Shown: piece after piece, positions 36,701 through 49,683 of the stretch
How the letters are laid out: every line of letters starts with the position of its first letter
How positions within the stretch are numbered: the stretch's first letter is position 1
Source: Rhynchonema sp. JSB1_4
Taxonomy: Eukaryota; Nematoda; Chromadorea; Monhysterida; Xyalidae
Assembly: GCA_030248065.1 (NCBI GenBank)
Contig: JASAMV010007919.1
Span: 62,001 to 126,000, forward strand
Length of the DNA stretch: 64,000 bases
Direction of reading: 5' to 3'
Made by a program: the position numbers and the translations under genes
The notes under the pieces: generated by a model
What the model was told of the DNA's origin: nothing
The model's input: the letters and a program-made list of their open reading frames with translations, nothing else
Databases searched by the model: none

Positions 36701-39700
36701 GTCCATTGGTGGTGTCATTGACGGGCACAATCTCGTCAGCCACCATACCCAATATGTCATTCGACAGGTTGAACATTGCGTGCAACTTCTCGTTGTCGTT
36801 AAATTGGCCCAACATGAATTTGTAGAGTTGCATTCGCGCATCCGCGCTCTTCTCGTCTGCAACAATAATGTCAAGTTGATGAACGATAACCGATAACCAG
36901 TACCAAACACATCAACAGTCGAAGCATTTGAAAGAAACTTGGCACGAGCCCAAAGTCAAAGAGCCGATCATGGAACCTTTCAACGAGAATGCGCTGTTCT
37001 CCTCTGTTGCCACCACCGTGTCACTCTCATCAGCCGACCAACTCGGATGACGACAACCGTTGAAATGGTAGACACATTCGAGGAAATGGTTGGAGAACAT
37101 TTGTGGATGGCGAATCTGTAAAAATTACGTGGGTTTTATGCTTTTGATGAAAAATAAGGGTTGAAATGTGGCGCAAGGTTTCTCATACTATTAAAGTGGT
37201 CCGAATTTCTGTGCCAGTAAACCCGACAGCAAATAACCTTGAGCACATGGACGAGACAGAAATGTGCGAATTCTCTGATGCTCTCATCGGTGTCCAACAG
37301 TGCCGACATGAATCGATACAACAAGAATCCCTTGAATCGCAGATAGTCCTCCTTGATTAGGCCGGCCAGCACAGTCAGCGTTTGTTTGCGCACAAGCTTC
37401 GACTCGTCCTTCAGACACAACGTCACTGACGACAGATGTGGCTCGACCACCGATGTGTAACTGCAACGTATATGTAAATAGACAAAAAGGTTGACTAATA
37501 ATTCTCCACCAATGGCTAACCGTATGGCCAAATCGGACAGCACAATCAAACAGTTGTTCCTCATGATGTCACTCCTGTTGTTGGTGATCTCTCTGACCAA
37601 CAGCTTTACGCATTCGTTCGCTGACGATTCATCGTGCAAGCACATTTTGCCGAGCGCAACGACCGCTTGCGAACGTAGCATTGGGCTGAATCAAGACAAT
37701 CAGTGCTGTCGCTAGGGGGGTTGGGGGTTACCACCTGTTATCCTGCTATTGGTGTCCTGAATTTTCAGCCAGGGGTACCCCGGTATCCTCACTTGTTGGC
37801 CAACGGTATCTGATTCTCAAAAACACAAATTGGTAAAAGTCGGCCATTTTTACCGTCAATTTTATCAAAAAATCATACGCTCCAGCAAGTACTTCCCAAA
37901 AAGCGATTTTAATACCGCAGTGAGACCGATTTTCTTCAATATCCATCACCAATAAGGTATGTTAAAGGCATTTCATCCTGAACTTTCGGCCAACCCCCTC
38001 CCCCAGCCGAGTATCCTGGTATCTTGTGTCCAGAATTTTCGTCCAGGGGTATCCTGACTTTTCGATTTCCCAACGACACCACTGATCACAAAGGCAACAG
38101 CTGTCAGCGGGCATGAGTCAACGTTGCATCACCTGGTCAGTTATGTACACCAACCTGTTCGAGTCCTTGCGTTGCAACAACGGCGGCTTTGGTGTGGTGG
38201 TGCGCGACGGTTGTTGGTTATGACCATCGCCGTCCGTGGCACTCGCTGCAACAATCATAAATGGATATTTACTTGAAAAACATACAATGAAAAAAAAGAG
38301 TGACGCAACCACGGTTTGACTGATTCAGCGTGAGGTCATCGATTTTCTTGTGGATGTGCTCCAGACATACAAATGTTTCAACAATCTTGAACAGTCGTCG
38401 TTTGATGAGCTTAGGTGCATATTGTAGAACCTCGGCCATGACGCATAGACGTTTGATGATATTAGCGTCGCTGATTGGCTCGATAGTCTGCAACCAGAAC
38501 CAAATCAGCGCATAAGAAAAACCTTCAAAACAATTTCTAAACCTCATTCATGTGTTCGCTTGGTTGACCAGACTCGGTCATATTTTCCGATTCAGCGTGT
38601 TGTTCATCGGGTTGATTGGCCGAACTGAACAGAACGTACGACAGATACTTCTCGCACGATCGCACCACGATGGACGCCCAGGCCAGCAGAAGGGACAGTG
38701 ACTCCTGAAGGTGCGTTGTGTTGTGTGCAACACCAAACCATCTGTAAAGACTGAAACTATCGTCGAGAAGAAGTCCACGGTTTACCAAATAACACGCACC
38801 TTATCACTGTTTGTAATCCTACTCGCCAGTTTGTAGACGGCATGGCACACATCAGCCGTACATTCGGGCGGAATTGCGAATCGACCAATCCGGTCGGTCA
38901 TGTCATCGTAGAGACTCTGTGCGTCGGACACTGACACTTGATTGCAACTGTTAGCCAGTGTCATCGAGATGTAGCTGCAAATCGGATAAGTGTCATGTGT
39001 GTGTGATGTTTCAATACCAATTTGGTGGCAGTTTCATGAAACACCATACCGCAACAGATGCGTGTGTTCAGCGTGGTCACCAGCACCGATATCGAGCTGA
39101 TTGGCGGCCACAAACCAAGTGACACGCGCCGTGTTGGCTGACGTCTGCGAACCAGTTGATAACTTGATGAGTCTCCGATGCAAAAGAACAAAGAAAAAGT
39201 TTTCAAAACAACTGACGTTTATCAATTTGCTCACGTCAGCCATCAACATCCAGGCGGGCAATGCCCTTTCCTTATCAGGGAACGCAGCGTCCAGCGCCCG
39301 ACCCACACGTGGCAACAACGTGCGTTCGTCGTTGTGTAGTTTATTGATAACGCGCAATAAATAACGCCTGTGAAAACACGCAATGATTGACACATAGTGT
39401 AGAGCAATGAGTGTATCCAACCGATAATCCTGACTGCGTTCGACGAGTCTGAGTAGTTGCCAGGCAAGTTCGGCCACACCAGCACCAATCAGTCCATCGA
39501 AGATCACCGATCGCGCGCATCTGGTCGCTGTCTCGATCACCGATTGTTCGCTGAAGCACCACAGAATGGATAAAGCATAATGGCAGTGTTTCGTCTCAAA
39601 CATCAGTTTAGAATACAACCAAAATCTATTCTCTCCGTCGTTTGCAGAGCTAGATAAATCTGGTAATAAAGCAAGTTTATGAAAGCAAACATTATCGTGA

Positions 39701-42700
39701 TGACCCCTTGGCATTCGCCGTCCGGTTGCCAAAACGGATTGCGTTCAAAGGAAAATGCAAAACTGTGCAAGTGCATTACACTAGCACCACATCGAATGCC
39801 AACCCGGCTTATAGTAATGTGGTCAAATAATCTCGTCAAATAAAGGCGTCGAACACATGTATTAGTTTCCGCGCTCATTTGGGGCTCATGTGTTTCGACG
39901 ACGACTTTCTTTGACAAGATAATTTGACGACAAAACGATTGGCCGCCGACCCTACCCATCAGTGATGAGCGGCATGACGGCCTTCAGCCAAGCAATACGC
40001 ATCGGTGCCATGTCGGTGTGCGCCAACAACAAGGAGGTCAACGATTCGGCTGCCTGTTTGCGCACGGTCAACGCCGGGTCACTGCATCTGGCCACCAACA
40101 CACGAATACCATCGGCTGGCCAACGCACATTATCGATTGGCGATTGGTCTGATGACGTCACTGTCCACAGGTCATGACGCACACATGCTTCCACTGCCTG
40201 CAGCACATCAACAGACATGACACTTGATTATTATTGTGCTCACCGCTCGCTAATATACCGTCAGAATTCTTCAAGTGCCCGTTGCACAAGCGCCAGAACT
40301 ATACGAGTAAACTGCACACAAAAATGAAATAATCAGCCATCATAGTATCTCGATTCTCAATCCAATCAGTGCCCAACCTGTGTGGCTGCCTTTCGCACCA
40401 ACGTTTTCGAATCACTCGAGCCAACGACGAGCAGTTGACGAATATCGGCAACCATTTCTTCGGTGCGGTTCACGATGGATTCTTCCCTGGATTATCACGG
40501 TATTGATACCAGCTATTTGTTGCCAGCGACGGAGTCTCATGCATCATTGCAGTGATACCCACCGTTTCTTCGTGACGTATTGCTGCACGCCGAGCAGTTG
40601 TGTCAGCCAGTCAACATCAACGTCATCGCCCAATTTGTTGTTCGTTTCAGCTGAAATCGCAATACAGGCAAATTGGCAAACCAACTTGATGAGAATGCTG
40701 CCGAAACACACCGATCAACTGCGAGATGTGTGTGTAGGCGCGTTGTCTGACGTTCGACGATGCGTCCGAGCACTGCGACAACAACAACGCACACAACGGT
40801 TGTAGCACCGCGTCACGATCCACCGTGTTGCGTGCCGTCTTGAGCATGCACGACGCACAATCGACGCTGATCGCACGCCATGATGACTGCAACGGTGAAC
40901 GAAACTGCTTCTGAGTTTATGGTAATTCTAACGAGGGCAAGGTTGCCGATGCCGTCGTGACCATGATGTTCATACCACAGCTCATTCTGCTAGCTATACA
41001 TTTCCAAAAGCGCCTCCCAAAAAACATGAGATTTCTTCATTTACTCAGTACCACGCGTTCACAATCACGAAAAAATAAGCGAAGTTCAAAACGACAAAAG
41101 CTCGCCATCAACTATCAACCAACCCGTTGTACATTCAGAGCAAATTTCTGCAGCCAATCGACGAACGCGACCAATACGCCAACGGTCTGTTGGTCAGCAT
41201 CGTCGTTGTGCGTCGGCTCGGATTCATTGTGCTGATGTTTGGGCACTAGCAAGGCTCGTTCATGCATCCACAACATCATGTTGGTCACACAAGGCACCAC
41301 TCGATGTCGGTACTCAGCTCGATCAACACAACGCGCCAGCAGATTGTGTGTCAACGAACACAGAGTCTGCAGTGCAAACTTGTGATGATGGATGCTGCGT
41401 TGTGATACAAGTTTATCTGATGGCGGTGGCCGTTTTTATACATCTAGCTTGCTTTATAATCTGATATGAACTGGGCTATTCGCACCACCAATCCGAAGCA
41501 CGTCAGAACTCACATGAGTTCGATCCAAGCGCAATTGTTCGTTGTTAATATCGGGCAGTTTATCGATGAAACGCTTGACAAAACCCGATGCAATTTCCGA
41601 TAACCGGATAATCCAAACCGGCAGATTCGTGCTTTGCGCCTGCGAGCCTGAAAGCACGTTCAGTGACATACACATAATGAGGTCCAAGCATTGCAAAATG
41701 TGACAACGCATGAACAACAACGAACCTAAATTGATGGGTCGATTGTTCATGTCCAGCAGTGACATATGCGGCAGTGCAAAACGAGCGAGCACGATTTCTC
41801 CAGTTGGATCATGTCGACTTGACAACAGCGATCGAATGATGCACAGACACTTTTCAGCAATGTTCAATGTTTGCAGGTCGTGTTTGGTGGGTGTGTTTTG
41901 CCAGCTGGTCGGGTTAATCCGATCGCAATCAATCTGCAGTTGCACGCACTCTTTTTTGCACACTAGTTCCCATGAACACTACATCCTCATGGGCCGTAAG
42001 ACTTTTCGGCGGACACTGCATTTGAACATAAGTGGTAGCGTTTTTACGTTGGGGGAAGAGCTGGTGCGCCAAGCTTGTTTGTTTTCCCTTGTGGCAATTT
42101 CATACATGCACTAACAGATCACACACACAAAAAGTTCAACAACAGCAGACACTCACCCAAAACAACTGTCGCATCGTCTCCATCGAGTTGGCGAGTAACA
42201 ACGGTGAATTGGACAGAGACACGCCCTGATCATTGATGGCCAGCCACAAGGACACCAATGTGTCATTGAGTGCGTCTTGCAGAAGTCGAGCATCATCCGT
42301 TGATAGGTGGTCCACCTGCGAATGGTCGAATCCAGGTGAAGAGGGATAATGGTAGTAAGTAAGCACGGCGAATGATGTGTCTCGCACATAAGACTCTTTG
42401 AGCAGATAATGCAACCTTTATTGATGCCACTCGCTTCATCAAGACTGCACATAAAAGTTGTTCCCGGAAACTCAGACAACATGAAAAAAGTCTAATCCAA
42501 ATCCAGGACTGACCAAACTGTCACTTCGCTCCGCCCGACTAGCGGGTCGATTGGCTCTGTGTTTATCCTTTGCCTTTTTCGCTTTCGCAATTTGAGCATT
42601 CTGCATTCGCGATTCGAGTGTTTCAACACCATCAGCCGACTTCACTGCCGTCGCCGCCACGCGAATCGCGTCCAAACATTTCTGTGGATTTCAAGCAATT

Positions 42701-45700
42701 TCAGCAAGTCTTCTGCTAGTAATATAATGTGTAGTGTATCCTCTGACTAGGGTTTAAACGGAATCCCGAACGATTCCGACAGGTTTTTGGGTAACTTTAC
42801 CATTCGTTAACTTATTCCGTCATTTTTCACTCAAAATTGTTTATTTACAAAGAGCTTCCAACTGATTTAGAGTCATAGAATTTGAAAGAAAGGTCCCAAA
42901 ATCTTCTGTTTCTACATTACTATTTTTTCTGATCCCGGTACGAACCTTTGACTAGTCCCGATTCGGAATTTTTTTTCCAATCCCGATCCCGAAAATTTAT
43001 GGAGTTGGTTCCGCCCGATCTCGAACTTGCGATCCCGTTTAAACCCTACCTCTGACATATAGTCCGCCGGAAAAACATATGGTCTAAGGACTAATGCTAC
43101 AAGTAAAATGCTACAAACCCCAGACGAAAATGGGCATATTTTTCGACCTTCGAACTCCAAAAATTGCGCGCTAACGCTGCTAACCCCTTTAGGCTGTGGG
43201 AATTTTTACCATAACATATGGTAAATTGGCTCCCGTGGACGTCTGACTGCAGCACATGATTTGATTGTTAGAGTTTGTACTGTCCGCCAGTTGGTACAAA
43301 TAGTCTCAGGATCAAGTCAAACAGACCGCATTGTCAAACATTTGTGAGCCAAAAAATTGGACATAACCAACTTGAAACACAACGTTGTTGAACACGTGAT
43401 AAGCAGCAGCTCCTTCGACACATATCAACGCCAGATACAATTGAATGGCAGCACAAGCGCACAGCAATTTCTCCGAAGACGGTACACCTTGTTGTTGCGA
43501 TGCTGTGGTGGCCCGGACATCGTCAGTGTTCTGTGGTGGTTGGGCACGATGCAAAGCGTAATAGATCAACACCATCAATGATCGGTACTGAATACGGGCA
43601 GTGAGCAGATGTTGCCACAGTGTCGCGTCGCCCGCCAAATCAGTATAACGCGCGAATGCAACGCTAGCTGCAATCAGTCACATAAATACACAGAATCAAA
43701 TACGGCACTCGACCCCTGCCACGTAAACGTTTCACAGATGACAGCAGAACTGTTGTGCCCACACACAGGGAAAAACATGTTTTCCTGGCACAAAAACTCC
43801 GGTCTGAGGCTTAGGCTCAAGCCAAACCTTGAACCAATCCGTGCATTCTATCAAAAAATTGCAATTTGATTTTGGAGTGGGACATTTCCCCACCAAAAGT
43901 CCTACAGTTTCCCGTAATGCGACCGGAGCCGACCTCAAGCATAAAACGGATGGGCCCGGGCTGACCTACAACCCTCCATCGGGTCGGGCTGGTTATTTTT
44001 GCCATTTTGCCGACCGGCCGGGCTGACTTTTGGTGTCAACAGCTCAGGCATTAATGTTCTGACTCCAGACTGACTGGAAAGCGCCACAAGTGTAATACAC
44101 ACCACAATTTTCTCAAAACATGTGTACTAACACTAATAGAAGAATGACTCGAAACGTTTTATAACTAGCTAGTTCCCCACATTTTCTCGTTAGGAGTGCT
44201 GATCCGCCAAACGGTAAAATGGGACTCAAAAAATACGTTGAATTGGGTACTGTGCGCAGCGCACCCACAGCATAATTAAGTAAGTCCGACAATGCGGTAA
44301 CTTTCTTTCATACCTTGAACAGCGAGCTGCACGAAACCATCAGGATCGTCGAAACACGGCGGCAGTGATTCGGCGTCAAAATCACAGAAACCAGAATCCC
44401 AGATGCCCTGAAAAAAACAAAATGCAAGCAAGCTCAAATGTCACGTCAAATCACATGAATGAAAACCAGCAGTAGTACAGACCAGACGTCCACAATTTGG
44501 GTTTTGGTATATGTATATTATGTCATCCAACGGCGCAGCTATTCTGGCGGGTGGAGGGGCAATACCAACAAAAATGACGGGCGGCAACCTAGTGTACCCG
44601 CAATAATGAATGTACCGGTGGGGTCATCGGGAAACAAATTTTTTTTGTCTAAATATTGAAGAAAACGTTCTCTAAAACGCTAACTTCGCGCGTAGCGCGC
44701 GATTTTCTCCTACTTGGAGTGAAAAATAGCAATTTTCAACTATTTTGAGCCAAAAGTCATAACCTACTGTACCAGCCGGTGCCGGAGGCAGGCGACCTAC
44801 GTACTGTACCAGGATGGGGCGTCGACCTACCTGCCTACTATACCAAGGGGAACCCCCTCCCCTGTGGCTGGGAAGGGGGGTCCCCCCAATGGTACCCTAC
44901 CCGCCCCGCCCTGGTACACTACCCCCTACCCGCCCCGCTCTGGTACTCTACCACCCTACCCGCCCCGCTCTGGTACCCTACCCGCCCCGATTTTTGCCCT
45001 CAAAATGCCCATTTTCGGTCAAAAATGGCCAAATTTCGACCGAAAACCCAGTGCAAAAAATCGCGCGCTACGCACGATATATGCACTTTATGGCACATAA
45101 AAATAGGCACCAAAAAAACTTGTATTGTACCCTACCCGCCTCGAAAAATTCCCCCTCCCCAACCGGATCCCCCCCAAGATTCCAGGTACACTACCCCCTA
45201 CCCGCCCCGGATTTTTCCACCTATGTACCCTACCCGCCCCGCAAAAGTAGCCATAGCACTGCCCCCAGCTACACCACTGCTGGGCACTGATGTCATCTAT
45301 GACATATAGTCCGCTGGAAAACATAGTCCATGGACTATTATATGTAACAGTATATGCAATATGTAACAAAAAACTTGTTAAGATTGCCAGCCTCAGGCGA
45401 TTCAGCTTTCAAATTCCAAAAATCGAGCGCTAAGCCCCCATATACCGTACTACCTAAAACGGAGCCCCCCAAAACACAGGCCCCCCAAACAGATGTGCAA
45501 CGTTCGCGGTCGAGTATATGACTTATGAAAGACGTGTATGGGTGTATGTAAACACACTCAATAATGGCCAGCAACATCACCACCATCACAGACCTCCCTT
45601 TTAGGGGTATTTTAGGAACATTTTATGAGATTTGGGCAGCGAAGAACTGCAGCCCCCAAAAACGGGTGAGTGAAAAATACAGCAGCATGTGTGTTAGGTT

Positions 45701-46065
45701 TTGCGGTAACAGCCATTCTAACCGAATTCAAAAACAAAAAAGTACCATTTTTTGGCTTATTTTGCAGTCTAATGCGTAAAAAAACAACATTTTTTAGCCT
45801 CTTAGCCATACCCAGCCCAGCCGTTACCCAACCCTCCTTCTTTGTTGAAAAAGTTGTCCAAGTCCAACCCCCTAAATTTTTGGCCATCGCAATTTTACCG
45901 TAACATATTGTATTTTGGCTCCCGTGGACGTCTGGTAGCAACGTTGCAACCCACCTCGACAACGTCGGTGTTAATGTCGTGAAAACCCAATTCACGCAAA
46001 GCAGTAATCACGTCATCCCTGGCTTGCACGATTGCGTCGTCGGACGCTGACGAATCCGTGTCCAT
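33756..46065 (-). CDS. NCAPD3: Condensin II complex subunit D3 (HEAT-repeat), about 28 exons
   Basis: Condensin II compacts mitotic chromosomes; D3 is its large HEAT-repeat regulatory subunit, acting in the nucleus. The ATG is at 46065. Approximate exon blocks run down from 45945 through 44340-44410, 43360-43660, 42170-42680 (two exons), 41110-41950, 40650-40885, 39960-40480, 38130-39600 (several), 36460-37690 (several), 34310-35690 (several) and 33870-34035, with a basic last exon ending at 33756. Diagnostic matches to animal D3: a DRAEYRHRVVP segment (~41310); NCLIVLSDLAIR plus VRKQTLTVLAGLIKEDYLRF (~37380-37560); MFSNHFLECVYHFNG and FSLKG (~36990-37110); EIKLSAIK (~36580); and LASEIEYDVQLYE (~35370). 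The C-terminal tail is charged and low-complexity. The segment 34040-34300 is uncertain. Several introns carry transposons. Confidence 0.88.
35977..35995. repeat. AC dinucleotide microsatellite
   Basis: A short (AC)n run inside the ~770-bp condensin D3 intron at about 35700-36465. Confidence 0.8.
37701..38084. mobile_element. hAT-like non-autonomous element in a condensin D3 intron
   Basis: The left end CAGTGCTGTCGCTAGGGGGG pairs inversely with the right end CCCAACGACACCACTG. The right end, read inward, also matches the repeat beginning at 47631. Inside are repeated ATCCTG..CAGGGGTA blocks. No perfect TSD was found, so this copy may be old. Confidence 0.6.
39830..39932. repeat. Small inverted repeat in condensin D3
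   Basis: Imperfect arms CGTCAAATAAAGGCGTCGAA and TTCGACGACGACTTTCTTTG with CACATG/CATGTG near the centre form a hairpin of about 100 bp. It falls in the ~360-bp gap between D3 exons, consistent with an intronic MITE. Confidence 0.6.
42748..43048. mobile_element. hAT-like MITE (TAGGG ends) with perfect 8-bp TSD
   Basis: The 301-bp element begins TAGGGTTTAAACGG and ends with the exact inverse, CCGTTTAAACCCTA. It is flanked by CCTCTGAC at 42740-42747 and 43049-43056. Ends of the form YARNG with an 8-bp TSD are typical of the hAT superfamily. The interior holds ATCCCGA-type repeats and no ORF. It lies in a condensin D3 intron, beside another repeat. Confidence 0.9.
43049..43247. repeat. Interspersed repeat in a condensin D3 intron, copy 1
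   Basis: It runs from GACATATAGTCCGCCGG to GGCTCCCGTGGACGTCTG. A longer copy with the same ends lies at 45299-45936, also in this gene. The two share an internal motif around AATTGCGCGCTAA / AATCGAGCGCTAA. The ends are only weakly inverse to each other. Confidence 0.7.
44640..45279. repeat. Repeat with (C)CCTACCCGCCCC units
   Basis: GTACCCTACCCGCCCCG-type units recur many times, and the right end AGCTACACCACTG looks hAT-like. A related start, CAGTGGTGTGGCTACCCAGG, is seen at 55694. The left end was not defined. The proline-rich ORFs here are artefacts of the repeat. Confidence 0.6.
45299..45936. repeat. Interspersed repeat, copy 2 of the 43049-43247 family
   Basis: It starts GACATATAGTCCGCTGG and ends GGCTCCCGTGGACGTCTG, as in copy 1, but is longer. 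It is the second insertion of one family within the same gene. Confidence 0.7.
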
Positions 46066-46199
46066 GTTCTTCGATTTCAATTGAGCCCGTTGCTTGTCTT
46101 AAATACTTCTCTCCTCAACTGACAATTCGTTTTTACAGTTGGGTGCGCTCCTATTGGGCTTGTCCGTTGGGGGCCACGCAAATATGGTGCTTTACGGAA

Positions 46200-46480
46200 C
46201 AGTGTAGTTCCTGGTCCGGAGGGGAAGATAGCGGACCTTCCGTTTTTTCGGAGGGGGAGATAGTGTATCCCCGAGGGGGGAAGGGGGGGAATATGCTTGC
46301 GGGCCGGAAAAAAACCGTTTTTTCAGATAGGCCCGGAAATATACGTTTTTATTTTTCCGGAAATTTTTCCAAGTGGCAACTTTTGAAAAAGAAACGGTTT
46401 TTTTCCAAAAATTTCCGAGATATTGTCCACGGTTGCGAGAGGATGTTGTCAAAACTAATGTAAATCGGTAATAAACAGTT
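46200..46480. mobile_element. Truncated CAGTGTAG-family element
   Basis: The left terminus CAGTGTAGTTCCTGGTCCGG is present, followed by the GGAGGGGGA..CCCCGAGGGGG family body. No matching right terminus was found downstream. Confidence 0.6.
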
Positions 46481-46680
46481 CAAAATAAGCGCTTTTTAAT
46501 CTCCAAGTGCATTTTTAGCCTGTTTCAGGCCATTTACCGACGAAATTTTCTCCAAAATAGGCGTTTTTGGACCATGGGTATCCTTAAGTACTGGAAAAAT
46601 ATTTGAAAAAAACGGTTTTTTTTCAAAAATATATTTTGCGGAAAAACGGTAGCTACCCAGCTAGCTTTCTAGCTCCGGTC

Positions 46681-46821
46681 CAGAGGTCGCAATCGGGCCG
46701 GGCCGGGCCGCGATTTTGGGCTTTTGGCTCGGGCCGGAGATTTAAGGGTTCGGGTCGGGCCGGGCCGGAGATTTGGGGGCTCGGGCCGGGCCAGCCAAAC
46801 CCGGCCCGATTGCGACCTCTG
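46681..46821. mobile_element. hAT-like MITE (CAGAGG ends) with perfect 8-bp TSD
   Basis: A 141-bp element starting CAGAGGTCGCAATCGGGCC and ending GGCCCGATTGCGACCTCTG, with GGGCCGG-rich arms. It is flanked by CTCCGGTC at 46673-46680 and 46822-46829. Partial copies are seen at about 50490-50562, 55338-55425 and 57470-57532. Confidence 0.9.
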
Positions 46822-47630
46822 CTCCGGTCATCAAGTCAAAAAAGTGTCGATTATTACCGTATTGTCGGAAATAGAACCCCCCCATTAATTGACCCCCCCC
46901 CCATTAATAGAACCCCACCCCAACCTTCACCGTACCACAGATTAGTGGTATGGTAGGGCTGTGTTGTTTCAAATTTCAAATTTTATCTGCACGCTTTCGC
47001 AAAGACCTTTACACAAGATCCGGAGAAACCCTAAAAAAGTGAACATGAGTATTAATAAACGAAAATGTGAACATGACGAACAAACGACAAAGAAAACGTA
47101 CCGGCGAGATTCAACCAACCAAACTACTGGTAATGAAGAGAACAAACGTAACGAGCAATAAAGTCGGCAACGGATGACGGAATATAGATGATTATCTGAA
47201 AAGCAGCAACCCAGTGACTGAGGAGATCAGTCAACGACGGCTGAGAATTTTGTTGAAATATGGCGAGAAACTACGTCTCGACCACGTGAGTTTAGTTTAG
47301 ATTTAAAGGCCGCAATTGAGGCAGCAGAGACGACGCCCTCTGGTAGCCTGTTCCAGAGGTCCACGACACGATAGGCCCAGTATCCGGACAAGTCTGCACC
47401 CGCGCCATGGACTCGACACAAACTGCGGGAGTGCCCTCGGGTTGGGCGGACGGTGTCACGAGATGGAAAGAAGGATTCCTTGGTTACCCCAGGTATGAGA
47501 CCATGAACGACTTTGTACACGAGCACAAGATCGTTCACGGTCCGGCGATAAATTAGGGGGTCTAAATTTAGGGCATGCAAACGCTGTTGGTAAGACAGTG
47601 TCTGCATGCCAGGTAAATAGTAGGTGAACC

Positions 47631-48030
47631 CAGTGGTGTCGTTGAGAAATCGAAATTTTCCCATACCCAGCCCAATTTTCGGGAAATTTCCCATACATAC
47701 CCCTAAAAATCAAAAATTTCCCATACCAGGGGGGGGTTTCTCCAAAAACTCAAAAATTTCCCATACCCGAGGGTGGGGGTTTTGAAAAAAATGACCCCAA
47801 AAATCTTCTAAAAGTGCCAAAATTGGTCTAAAAAGTGCTTAAAACAGAGTTTTCTTGCGGTAGCAAGCGATTTTTGACATTTTTGGACGAAAAATGGCCA
47901 ATTTTGGTACTTCTCGGGATCAAAAAGTCATTTCTTAGGGGTGCTTGTTCCAAAAGTGAAAAATTTCCCATACCCCATACCAGGGGGGGGGGCGGTAACC
48001 CCCCCCCCCCACCAACACCGACGTTGAATT
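47631..48030. mobile_element. G/C-tract repeat interrupting the LINE
   Basis: It begins CAGTGGTGTCGTTGAGAAAT, the same end as the element at 37701-38084, and contains repeated AAATTTCCCATACCC blocks and long C runs. The right end near 48025 is imperfect and no TSD was found. Confidence 0.55.
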
Positions 48031-48846
48031 TTTTCAACGTTTTTAGCTAAAGTGACATTTTGAGGGGACCAAATGGACATGGAAAATTCCAGTAAAGGGC
48101 GGACATAGGCCAAATAAAGTTTTCGGAGGAAGTCGCGATTTCGACTGTGAAAGTTTCGGCGGATGGTCTTCTCCATTCTGCTGGCGTCAGCCACAATTTT
48201 ACCAATATGTGACTCAAACTTTAAGTTTTGTTGGTCTATTAAGACACCCAAGTCCCGGACATGGGGTGGTGAAATAATTTGCTCATTCCCACAAAAAAAG
48301 ACAGGGGGGACTTGGGGGCGATTCCCAAGCCTTACTGTGACGCTCTTATGGCTGGCAAGAGCCATGCCATTTGCAGAGAGCCAACTAATGACCGCATTTA
48401 TGTCACCCTGGAGGATTTTGTGGTCTGCAGCACTACGGATTTCCCTGTAAATTTTGATATCATCAGCGTAGAGATACAGATAGGTACCTGGATGTACTAC
48501 ACTGACAACATCATTTATGTAGATGAGAAAAAGGGTCGGGCCGAGAACACTGCCCTGGGCGACCCCGGAGGTGACCGGAATCCACCCAGAGACTGCGTCC
48601 CCGACCCGAACCCGCTGTGACCGCCCATTTAGGTATGAAGATACCCAAATGAGTAGATGGCGGGGGAAACCGTAGTGCTGCAGTTTTTGCAGCAGCGCAG
48701 AGTGGGGGACAGTGTCGAAAGCCTTTTGGCTGTCTAGGTAAATGATGTCCACTGCGTTCCCACGCTCCAACGCTGCTGTCCAGTGCGACATGCAGCACAA
48801 TAGCTGAGCCTCTACAGAGCGACCAGGGATGAAACCGAATTGGGAG

Positions 48847-49683
48847 CAGTGTAGTTCCTGGGGGGGAGGGGGGGACCCCCCTCGGGTACGTCTGTTCCCC
48901 CTCCGAGGTACGCCTGCCCCACTGTTCCCCCTCCGGGTACGTCTGCTCCCCCAATTTTTTCCTAAAATGGGCAAATCTAGGCCTAAAATAGGTATTTTTA
49001 GGCCAAAAATAGGTAAACTTTAGGTGAAACCTCCAAAAAAACGCCAAAATACCCTTTTTATAGGGGATTTTTCGCAAAAGAAGGCAAAAATAGTCCAATT
49101 TTTCGACCTCAAAAAATGACTTTTTTCCGTCCCCCCCCCCCAAATTGGGACTTCCCCCCCCCCCTTCCCCCCCAGGTAGGCAGTGTAGTGGCTGGGGGGG
49201 GGATTCCCCCCCCCTAAGGAGTAGGTACCTTGCAACCACCCCTTGGGGGGGATGGGGGGGGGAAGGGTAGGTACCTTGCAACCACCCCGGAGGGTACCTT
49301 GCAACCATAAATTTATGGTTTTTATAGGCAAAAATGGGTGTTTTTCGACCTCAAAACCCCAAAAATCGCGCGCTCCGCGCGCAAACCTCCATATAATAGC
49401 TATTTTGGGCAAATTTTCGGCCAAAATGCAAAAAAGTACCATTTTTTCGGCCAATTTTGCAGAAAAAAGCATGCAAAAAACACCCTTTTTTCGGACCCCA
49501 GGGGTACCTTGCAACCTTCTGGAGGCTGGGTAGGGGGGTACCTTGCAACCATCTGGATCCATCCCCCCCAAGGGTACCTTGCAACCATCTGCCTGCCACT
49601 ACACTGCAGGTAGGTACGTCTGTTCCCCCTCCGAAAATAGTGGAGGGTACGCCTGTTCCCCCTCCGGACCAGGAACTACACTG
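48847..49683. mobile_element. hAT-like element (CAGTGTAG ends) inside the LINE, perfect 8-bp TSD
   Basis: It begins CAGTGTAGTTCCTGG and ends with the exact inverse, CCAGGAACTACACTG. It is flanked by ATTGGGAG at 48839-48846 and 49684-49691. Removing one TSD plus the element brings the reverse transcriptase frame back together. The body has GTACGTCTGTTCCCCCTCC blocks and hosts a second element at 49181-49606. Confidence 0.92.
49181..49606. mobile_element. Second hAT-like element nested in the first, perfect 8-bp TSD
   Basis: It begins CAGTGTAGTGGCTGG, ends GCCACTACACTG, and is flanked by CAGGTAGG at 49173-49180 and 49607-49614. Inside are repeated GGGTACCTTGCAACCA units. A near-identical copy lies at 54145-54581. 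Confidence 0.92.

Noticed and set aside
44779..45309. Proline/tyrosine-rich 176-codon ORF
   Set aside because: Encoded by repeated CCCTACCCGCCCC units; overlapping frames are equally open.
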